Shown in pieces: positions 6,321-11,041 of a stretch of 11,041 nucleotides of DNA (the stretch's first letter is position 1; the number at the start of each line of letters is the position of its first letter). The stretch spans positions 1-11,041 of the forward strand of contig DVOT01000037.1 in the NCBI GenBank assembly GCA_018713425.1, read 5' to 3'. Below the pieces are notes generated by a model. It saw nothing but the letters and a program-made list of their open reading frames with translations. It searched no databases and was not told the DNA's origin. Position numbers and translations under genes: made by a program. This DNA is from Alectryocaccomicrobium faecavium (GTDB lineage: Bacteria; Bacillota; Clostridia; Christensenellales; Aristaeellaceae).

Positions 6321-7220
6321 TTATTCCGCAGAGGCGCTTTCAGCGTCGGCCATTTCGATGGGCAACAGATAGATGGTTTCGTTCGCGCCCGCGTTTTCCG
6401 TCGCGTCGGGCAGGGGCGTCCGGTTTGCGTCGGCGTAGGCTTCATAGCCTTCGGGCACCGTGTAGCGCAATAGCGCTTCGGCGGCGATGGTGTATTCCGT
6501 GCTCACATCGTTGTACACCAGCGTGACCGTGCGGGTGGATTCCGGATTGGCCAGCGAATTCACGAACTCCGGCGGCGTGAGCGCGTCGGCGGAATAGGTG
6601 AAGAACACGGAGCTCATCGTCACTTGCGTTCCGTCCGCCACCACGCTCGCCGTGCACTGGGAAATTTCCAGCGTTTCGGGGTCAAGCGTGTAGACAAAGG
6701 AGAGCGCGCTGACGTTTTCCAGCCCCAGCGCCGTTTCGTAGCTGGCGGCGGCGGTTTCGTCCAGAGCGATCTGGGTGGTCACAAGGCCCTCTTCCGCGCT
6801 GGAAGACACGATGCTCTCCGCCTCGTTATAGGTGATCATGCGCTGGTAGGAAGTTTTGTAGGACGCCAGTTCCGCCTCGTCCAGGAACACGCGTACGGAG
6901 AACTGGTTGGTATTCGGGTCGAAGACATAGGCGCGATCCACGCCAGCGAAATATTCGCTGTAGCCATTGGAATTTTCAAAAAGGATTTCGCCATTTTGTC
7001 CATAGCCAAAGTATTGGGAATCCGTTTCTGTGCCGTCGGCGGCATAATTGATGATGTTCACGCCTACGAGCGCGTATTTTGCGGTAAGGGTTGCGAAAGA
7101 ATTCGCCTCGCAGATGGCCTGCATGGTTATGGCGTCATCCGCAGTCGCCTCCTCTTCCGCAAAGCCTGCGCCACACAGCAAAAGCGTCAGGCACAGCAGC
7201 ATGCCAATGGTTTTTTTCAT
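6321..7220 (-). CDS. Secreted protein of unknown function
   Basis: A 299-residue protein with a Sec signal peptide (MKKTIGMLLCLTLLLCGAGFA), probably cleaved at A-G-F-A before Glu22. The cysteine at residue 16 lacks the small residue expected at -1 of a lipobox. The mature part is acidic and Ala/Thr/Glu-rich, and looks mainly beta: alternating strands such as FATLTAKYALVGVNIINY, QYFGYGQNGEILFEN and LSFVYTLDPETLEISQCTAS. The phrase LDPETLEIS followed by VVADGTQVTMSS recalls LolA/LppX-like beta half-barrel proteins, but that is only a resemblance and I recognise no family. The ATG at 7220 has GGGAGGG nine bases upstream and begins the signal peptide; the in-frame extension to 7463 runs into the neighbouring MFS gene's terminator and is rejected. 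The gene stands alone, with terminators on both sides. Confidence 0.85.
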   Translation of the reverse strand: MKKTIGMLLCLTLLLCGAGFAEEEATADDAITMQAICEANSFATLTAKYALVGVNIINYAADGTETDSQYFGYGQNGEILFENSNGYSEYFAGVDRAYVFDPNTNQFSVRVFLDEAELASYKTSYQRMITYNEAESIVSSSAEEGLVTTQIALDETAAASYETALGLENVSALSFVYTLDPETLEISQCTASVVADGTQVTMSSVFFTYSADALTPPEFVNSLANPESTRTVTLVYNDVSTEYTIAAEALLRYTVPEGYEAYADANRTPLPDATENAGANETIYLLPIEMADAESASAE

Positions 7221-7274
7221 AGTTGTTTTCCCTCCCATCTTGGGTTGAAAGATTCGCCGTTTTGCGGCGTGGTT

Positions 7275-7305
7275 ATAGTATCGCACAAACGGCGCGGGAA
7301 AGCAA
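7275..7305 (-). promoter_or_regulatory. Weak candidate promoter for the secreted-protein gene
   Basis: On the - strand, TACTAT (7275-7280) could be a -10 and TTGCTT (7300-7305) a -35, with a 19-base spacer, longer than ideal. Downstream in the leader a small hairpin, CGCCG...CGGCG (7255-7269), precedes the ribosome binding site. The gene needs its own promoter because a terminator lies just upstream at 7311-7347, which is the main support for looking here. Confidence 0.3.
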
Positions 7306-7310
7306 GGGCG

Positions 7311-7347
7311 AAAAAAGGAGGATTGCCGTGCCAATTTGCGGCAATCC
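7311..7347 (-). terminator. Intrinsic terminator of the nfnAB-MFS operon
   Basis: Read on the - strand, GGATTGCCG (7339-7347) pairs with CGGCAATCC (7320-7328) around a 10-base loop, followed after two bases by six T (7311-7316 on the complement). It lies 19 bases past the MFS stop codon. The + strand side has no T tract, so it works in the - direction. Confidence 0.88.
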
Positions 7348-7366
7348 CCGGGCAAAAAAATGCATG

Positions 7367-8542
7367 TTACTTTTCCGGAGCGGGCGTCTCCCCGTTGAGC
7401 GGAGGCTTTCTGAGATAATACGGGGCGAACACGAGCAGCGTCAAAAGCGTGAGCGCCGCGCAAAACCAGAAGACGTTCCCTTCGCCCATGCGCATGGCCG
7501 CTAGCCCGCCCAGGAAATTGCCCGCCACGCGCGCAATGCCAAAGCCGGTGACGGCCAGCAGCATCTGTCCGCTGGAGCGCAATTCGGCGGGCACGGTCAA
7601 AGATATGTACTTTGCCGTACTCACCGTGATGACGATAAAGCCGCCCCCGTGCAGCGCCTGGCTGACCATGTTGATGGGCACGCTATCGGTGGCGGCCAGC
7701 AGCACCCAGCGCAGGGTGAGCAGCGCCACCGAGGCCAGCATGAGGCGGCCCGCGCCAAATTTGCGGAAGAGCTTGTCCGAAAACAGCAAAAAGGGCGTTT
7801 CGCTCAGGGCGGAAATCAGATAGCACCAGCCCAGCAGCGATTCCGAGCCACCCGGCAGGGAAGTGAAGTGCGTAGAAAAAAAGCCGTAAAAATAGCCCAT
7901 GGTGAGCTGCAAAGGCATCGTGAGCGCGATGAGCAGCATCAATTCTCGGTTTTTCAGCAGGGTGAGCATGGAAAGCTTGCTGCCCGCTTTCTGCGCGCCG
8001 CCGGTTTGCGGCAGCGTCCAGGTGGAAAGGCAGGTGGCGGCCAACAGGCCCGCGGTGAACCACAGAATCCAGCGTTCGCGGCCGCCGCCATCCACCAGGT
8101 AGCCAAACAGCATGGAAGCCACGGCAAAGCTCACGCAGCCGCACCAGCGAATGGGCCCGAAGGGCTGATCGCGCTCTTGCAAAGATTCCAGGATCACGGA
8201 ATCGCCCATGGGCTGGATGGACGTGTAAAAGGCGGAAAACGCGCAGGTGAAGGCTAGCAGGATCCCAAATTGGCTCCCCGCCAGCGGAAACAGCAGCACC
8301 GAAACAGCGGCCCCCAGGCATTGCAGCCGGATGGTGCGGGCGCGGGATTTGGAGCGGTCGCCCACCGTGCCCCAAAAGGGCTGGGCGAACACGGACACCA
8401 GCGAGACGGCCGCGATCAGCGCGCCTCGCTGGGCCTCGTTCATGCCCGCGTGCTTAAAATACAGGGTGATATAGCCCTGGTACACCGCGTTTGTGATATA
8501 GTACGCGGCCATAAACAGCCCGTACCGCAGGGGATACCCCAT
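7367..8542 (-). CDS. Major facilitator superfamily transporter (MFS_1-like, unknown substrate)
   Basis: A 391-residue protein with about twelve hydrophobic segments, the standard MFS size. The loop between helices 2 and 3 carries the MFS motif-A pattern at about residues 54-69 (QPFWGTVGDRSKSRAR). The N-terminus (LRYGLFMAAYYITNAVYQGY) and the IQPMGDSVILESLQERD stretch resemble the MFS_1-like group containing LacY/HcaT-type and nucleoside-type symporters, so proton-coupled import or efflux of a small organic molecule is plausible. The ATG at 8542 starts four bases after the nfnB stop, and its GGAGG overlaps the end of nfnB, so it is translationally coupled. Its place as third gene of the nfnAB operon is unusual and unexplained. 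A terminator follows the stop codon. Substrate and direction cannot be told from the sequence. Confidence 0.88.
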   Translation of the reverse strand: MGYPLRYGLFMAAYYITNAVYQGYITLYFKHAGMNEAQRGALIAAVSLVSVFAQPFWGTVGDRSKSRARTIRLQCLGAAVSVLLFPLAGSQFGILLAFTCAFSAFYTSIQPMGDSVILESLQERDQPFGPIRWCGCVSFAVASMLFGYLVDGGGRERWILWFTAGLLAATCLSTWTLPQTGGAQKAGSKLSMLTLLKNRELMLLIALTMPLQLTMGYFYGFFSTHFTSLPGGSESLLGWCYLISALSETPFLLFSDKLFRKFGAGRLMLASVALLTLRWVLLAATDSVPINMVSQALHGGGFIVITVSTAKYISLTVPAELRSSGQMLLAVTGFGIARVAGNFLGGLAAMRMGEGNVFWFCAALTLLTLLVFAPYYLRKPPLNGETPAPEK

Positions 8543-8546
8543 GGCT

Positions 8547-9932
8547 TTACGCCTCCGAAAGCAGCTTGTCGATTTCCTCCGCGCCCTCTTTGCCCGCGCC
8601 CATGGCCAGGATGACGGTGGCCGCGCCGGTCACCGCGTCGCCGCCCGCGTACACGCGCGGCACGCTGGTCTTCAGCGAACCTTCTTCCACCACGATGCCG
8701 CCCCACTTCTGGGTGGCGAGCGCGGGCGTGGTTTGCGGAATGAGCGGGTTGGGCGAATTGCCGATGGCCACGATCACGGTATCCACCGGCAGCGTGAATT
8801 CGCTGCCCGGCTTGGCGATGGGCCGCCTGCGGCCGGACGCGTCCGGCTCGCCCAACTCCATTTCCACACAGGTCATGGCGCGCACATAGCCGTCCTCGCC
8901 GCCGAGGATCTCTGTGGGATTGGTGAGGAAGCGGAACTGGATGCCCTCTTCCTTGGCGTGGTGGATTTCCTCCGCGCGGGCGGGCAATTCCGCCTCGCCC
9001 CGGCGGTATACGATGGTGACTTCTTCCGCGCCCATGCGCAGCGCGCAGCGCGCGGCGTCCATGGCCACGTTGCCCCCGCCGATCACGGCGGCGCGCTTGC
9101 CCACGCGCACGGGCGTGAGATGGTTGGGGAAATCGTAAGCCTTCATCAAATTGATGCGGGTCAAGAATTCGTTGGCCGAATACACGCCGCCCAGGTTTTC
9201 GCCCGGGATGCCCTGGAAGCGCGGCAGGCCCGCGCCGCTGCCGATGAAGGCCGCGTCGTAGGTAGCGAGCAATTCGTCCAGCGTGGCGAAGCGGCCCACC
9301 ACGCGGTTCACGAGGATGTTCACGCCCATGGCGCGCAGGGAATCAATTTCCTTTTCCACCAGCGCCTTGGGCAGGCGGAATTCCGGAATGCCGTACACCA
9401 GCACGCCGCCGGGCGTGTGCAGCGCCTCGAACACGTCCACCGCGTAGCCCTTTTGCCGCAACGCGCCCGCGCAGGAAAGCCCGGCGGGGCCGGAGCCGAT
9501 CACGGCCACGCGCTTGCCATTTTCCTGAATGGCGGGGGGCGCGACTTGCGCGCGCATGCCCTCGTCCGCCGCGAAGCGTTCCAGCCGGCCAATGGCCACG
9601 CTCTCGCCTTTGACGCCGCGCACGCAGTGCTTTTCGCACTGGTTTTCCTGCGGGCATACGCGGCCGCAAATGGCGGGCAGAGAATTGGTTTCGCGGATTA
9701 CGCTATAGGCTTTGGCGAATTCGCCCTTTTTTATGCAATCAATAAACGAGGGAATTTTCACGCCTACGGGGCAGCCGGAAACGCAGGGCATATTTTTGCA
9801 ATTTAAGCAGCGGTTGGCCTCGTTCACGGCCATTTCAGCGGTGTATCCCAGCGCCACTTCCTGAAAATTGTGTCCGCGCGCGATGGGATCCTGCTCCGGC
9901 ATGGGGGTTTTTTGCATTTGCATGTTTGGCAT
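8547..9932 (-). CDS. nfnB: NfnB: large subunit of ferredoxin-dependent NADH:NADP+ transhydrogenase (GltA-like flavoprotein)
   Basis: A 461-residue flavoprotein, normal for NfnB and the glutamate synthase small-subunit family. Two N-terminal Cys groups should bind two [4Fe-4S] clusters: Cys42, 45, 50, 54 (CLNCKNMPCVSGC) and Cys89, 93, 99, 103 (CGRVCPQENQCEKHC). A first Rossmann motif (GSGPAG, 146-151) is for FAD, and a second (GGGNVAMDAAR, 285-295) is for NADP(H). The C-terminal GDAVTGAATVILAMGAGKEGA closes the FAD site. With NfnA it oxidises NADH and reduced ferredoxin to make NADPH in the cytoplasm. The ATG at 9932 lies one base after the nfnA stop, with GGGAGGG about ten bases upstream. Without NfnA next door it could be read as glutamate synthase small subunit, but no large subunit is present and the nfnA partner decides the call. 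Confidence 0.93.
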   Translation of the reverse strand: MPNMQMQKTPMPEQDPIARGHNFQEVALGYTAEMAVNEANRCLNCKNMPCVSGCPVGVKIPSFIDCIKKGEFAKAYSVIRETNSLPAICGRVCPQENQCEKHCVRGVKGESVAIGRLERFAADEGMRAQVAPPAIQENGKRVAVIGSGPAGLSCAGALRQKGYAVDVFEALHTPGGVLVYGIPEFRLPKALVEKEIDSLRAMGVNILVNRVVGRFATLDELLATYDAAFIGSGAGLPRFQGIPGENLGGVYSANEFLTRINLMKAYDFPNHLTPVRVGKRAAVIGGGNVAMDAARCALRMGAEEVTIVYRRGEAELPARAEEIHHAKEEGIQFRFLTNPTEILGGEDGYVRAMTCVEMELGEPDASGRRRPIAKPGSEFTLPVDTVIVAIGNSPNPLIPQTTPALATQKWGGIVVEEGSLKTSVPRVYAGGDAVTGAATVILAMGAGKEGAEEIDKLLSEA

Positions 9933-9933
9933 A

Positions 9934-10773
9934 TTAGCGTTTCCCTCCCGTCAAGCGGCATATGTGTTCGCTGGCCTGCGCCTCTTCGGCCTTGTATAGG
10001 TTCAGGCGCTTCATGGCGGAATCAAAATCCACCTGGTGTCCATCGAAGTCCGGGCCGTCCACGCAGGCGAATTTCGTTTCCCCGCCCACGATCAGGCGGC
10101 AGCCGCCGCACATGCCCGTGCCGTCGATCATGATGGAGTTCATGGAAACGATGGTGCGGATGCCGTAGGGCCGCGTGAGGTTGGCGGCGGCGCGCATCAT
10201 GGGCAGCGGGCCGATGGCGATCACCGCGTCGTAGGTTTCGCCCGCTTCCAGCTTTTCGCGCAGCGCGTCCGTCACAAAGCCCTTGCGGCCATTGGAGCCA
10301 TCGTCCGTCACGATGTTCAGTTCCGTGCAGGCGGCGCGCAGTTCTTTTTCTAGGATGATCAAATCGCGGTTGCGGAAGCCCACAAACAAATCCACCTTCG
10401 CGCCCGCCTGGTGGAGCGCCTTGGCCTGCGGATAGGCGATGGCCACGCCCAGGCCGCCGCCCAGCACCGCGGCGCGCTGGATGCCCTCGGTTTGCGTGGG
10501 CTTGCCCAGCGGGCCCACGAAATCCAGCAGGCTGTCGCCCACCTCGAGCGCGTCCAGCAAACGCGTGGTCGCGCCCACTTTTTGGAAAATGATGGTCACG
10601 CCCCCGGTTTCCCGGTTGGCATCCGCAATCGTCAGCGGCACGCGCTCGCCCGCCTCGTCAATGCGAAAAATGATAAATTGGCCCGGCAGCGCCTTGTTCG
10701 CTACGTGCGGCGCGTGGATTTCCATCAGCGTCGTCGTATCGTTCAGGCGCTCTTTGCGCAGAATTTTGTACAA
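9934..10773 (-). CDS. nfnA: NfnA: small subunit of ferredoxin-dependent NADH:NADP+ transhydrogenase
   Basis: From the TTG at 10773 the protein is 279 residues, matching the family length, and it begins MYKILRKERL as NfnA proteins do. The FAD-binding RVPLT motif is at 44-48 and the nucleotide-binding GGGLGVA at 105-111. The C-terminal [2Fe-2S] site DGTGMCGGC...C gives Asp217, Cys222, Cys225 and Cys237; the Asp plus three Cys set is the known Nfn pattern. It also contains the FACVDGPDFDGHQVDFD ending. The TTG start has GAGAGGGG eight bases upstream and lies just after a promoter; an in-frame ATG at 10803 overlaps the -10 box, and longer frames cross the promoter, so they are rejected. It is the first gene of an operon with nfnB (one-base gap) and an MFS transporter. 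It works with NfnB in flavin-based electron bifurcation or its reverse. Confidence 0.93.
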   Translation of the reverse strand: MYKILRKERLNDTTTLMEIHAPHVANKALPGQFIIFRIDEAGERVPLTIADANRETGGVTIIFQKVGATTRLLDALEVGDSLLDFVGPLGKPTQTEGIQRAAVLGGGLGVAIAYPQAKALHQAGAKVDLFVGFRNRDLIILEKELRAACTELNIVTDDGSNGRKGFVTDALREKLEAGETYDAVIAIGPLPMMRAAANLTRPYGIRTIVSMNSIMIDGTGMCGGCRLIVGGETKFACVDGPDFDGHQVDFDSAMKRLNLYKAEEAQASEHICRLTGGKR

Positions 10774-10801
10774 CGCAGTCGCCCCTCTCGCTTTTTCCCC
10801 C

Positions 10802-10830
10802 ATTGTACACGACGAAGCGCTCCGCGTCAA
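10802..10830 (-). promoter_or_regulatory. nfnA: Sigma-A-type promoter of nfnA
   Basis: On the - strand, TTGACG (10825-10830) and TACAAT (10802-10807) are separated by exactly 17 bases. Transcription should begin near 10795, leaving a leader of about 20 bases that contains the ribosome binding site GAGAGGGG and the TTG start. This is the strongest evidence for the short nfnA start. Confidence 0.88.
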
Positions 10831-10838
10831 CCCAAAGA

Positions 10839-10848
10839 ATGTATACAT
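10839..10848. promoter_or_regulatory. Palindrome ATGTATACAT just upstream of the nfnA -35
   Basis: A perfect 10-bp palindrome lies eight bases upstream of the nfnA -35 box. Such a place fits an activator or repressor site, but short AT-rich palindromes also occur by chance and I know no regulator with this exact site. Confidence 0.35.
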
Positions 10849-10867
10849 GTGGTTGAAAAAATATTCC

Positions 10868-10881
10868 GCTATGGGCATAGC
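10868..10881. promoter_or_regulatory. Palindrome GCTATGggCATAGC in the divergent intergenic region
   Basis: Two perfect 6-bp half sites around GG, between the leftward nfnA promoter and the rightward partial gene. It could be an operator for either. Its right half overlaps GCATA (10875-10879), a possible forespore-type -35, with CATACTT 17 bases on (10897-10903); that promoter reading is tentative. Confidence 0.3.
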
Positions 10882-10968
10882 GCGCGGCGGCCCGGCCATA
10901 CTTAACGGGCGGAACCTTTTTGCTTCCGCGCGCATATACCGGCAAAGAGGGTTAGGAGGCGGATATTT

Positions 10969-11041
10969 ATGCAAACATGCTCTTTTTGCGGCCGCCGGGC
11001 GCGCCGCATGCTGAAGGTAGGCTCGCTTTCGCTGTGCGAAT
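10969..11041 (+). CDS. N-terminus of a small Cys-rich, zinc-finger-like protein (cut by window end); possibly Gin-like
   Basis: Only 24 codons are visible: MQTCSFCGRRARRMLKVGSLSLCE, without a stop. The ATG has GGAGGCGG seven bases upstream, so translation from here is likely. A CxxC pair at residues 4 and 7 (CSFC) followed 16 residues later by another Cys is the start of a treble-clef or knuckle-type zinc site. The spacing and the pattern CxxCG...(basic)...G...LC resemble the sigma-G inhibitor Gin (CsfB) of spore formers, but ribosomal, ComF-like and other zinc-ribbon proteins begin similarly. It reads away from nfnA and has no neighbour in view. The call of a real gene is fair; the family is a guess. 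Confidence 0.55.
   Translation, partial: MQTCSFCGRRARRMLKVGSLSLCE

Noticed and set aside
6624..7418. + strand open frame (264 codons) opposite the secreted-protein gene
   Set aside because: It crosses the - strand gene's leader and the MFS terminator and has no ribosome binding site; the - strand frame has a clear signal peptide and ribosome binding site.
7221..7463. N-terminal extension of the secreted protein to 7463
   Set aside because: The extra 81 codons overlap the MFS gene end and its terminator, and would place the signal peptide internally.
8541..9806. Long + strand open frame (421 codons) opposite nfnB
   Set aside because: It mirrors a fully conserved flavoprotein gene; the His/Ala/Gly/Arg-rich composition is typical of an antisense frame in GC-rich DNA.
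8547..9932. nfnB read as glutamate synthase small subunit (gltD)
   Set aside because: No glutamate synthase large subunit is present, and the adjacent nfnA with its Asp/Cys3 [2Fe-2S] site identifies the Nfn complex.

Overview
The window looks like chromosomal DNA from a moderately GC-rich member of the Bacillota, probably an anaerobic gut or rumen-type Clostridia. The main clues are strong AGGAGG-type ribosome binding sites, sigma-A-type promoters, a Gram-positive LplB/YtcP-type sugar importer, an electron-bifurcating NfnAB pair typical of strict anaerobes, and many secreted proteins with MKK...AxA signal peptides. Placement below class level is a guess (Christensenellales-like secretome style). 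There are no RNA genes, insertion sequences, phage genes or CRISPR arrays.

Region 1 (1-2690, + strand) is the 3' part of a polyamine ABC importer cluster: the end of potB, potC, a 108-residue strongly acidic repeat lipoprotein, a strong intrinsic terminator, then the substrate-binding protein potD with its own terminator. PotA should lie upstream of the window. The unusual part is the small lipoprotein: its mature part uses only eight amino-acid types, with no basic or aromatic residue, and it sits in the transport operon of a polycation.

Region 2 (2750-6300, + strand) is a carbohydrate-type (CUT1, LplB/YtcP) importer: two permeases and a DUF3502-type solute-binding protein, behind a clear TTTACA-17-TATAAT promoter and ending in a perfect 17-bp hairpin. 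No ATPase is encoded, so a shared MsmX-like ATPase is expected elsewhere.

Region 3 (6321-10830, - strand) holds a convergent, probably monocistronic gene for a secreted protein of unknown function. Next comes an operon read leftwards from a TTGACG-17-TACAAT promoter: nfnA, nfnB and an MFS transporter, with gaps of 1 and 4 bases, ending in an intrinsic terminator. NfnAB couples NADH and reduced ferredoxin to NADP+ reduction in the cytoplasm; the MFS protein is the unexplained partner.

Region 4 (10831-11041) is a divergent intergenic region with two short palindromes, followed by the first 24 codons of a + strand gene for a cysteine-rich, zinc-finger-like protein that might be a sigma-G inhibitor (Gin) type protein.

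Two start codons are decided by promoter position: for both lplB and nfnA the in-frame ATG overlaps the -10 hexamer, so the real starts are a GTG (2810) and a TTG (10773), each with a well-spaced ribosome binding site. Neither solute-binding protein has a lipobox cysteine, although the small pot-cluster lipoprotein does.
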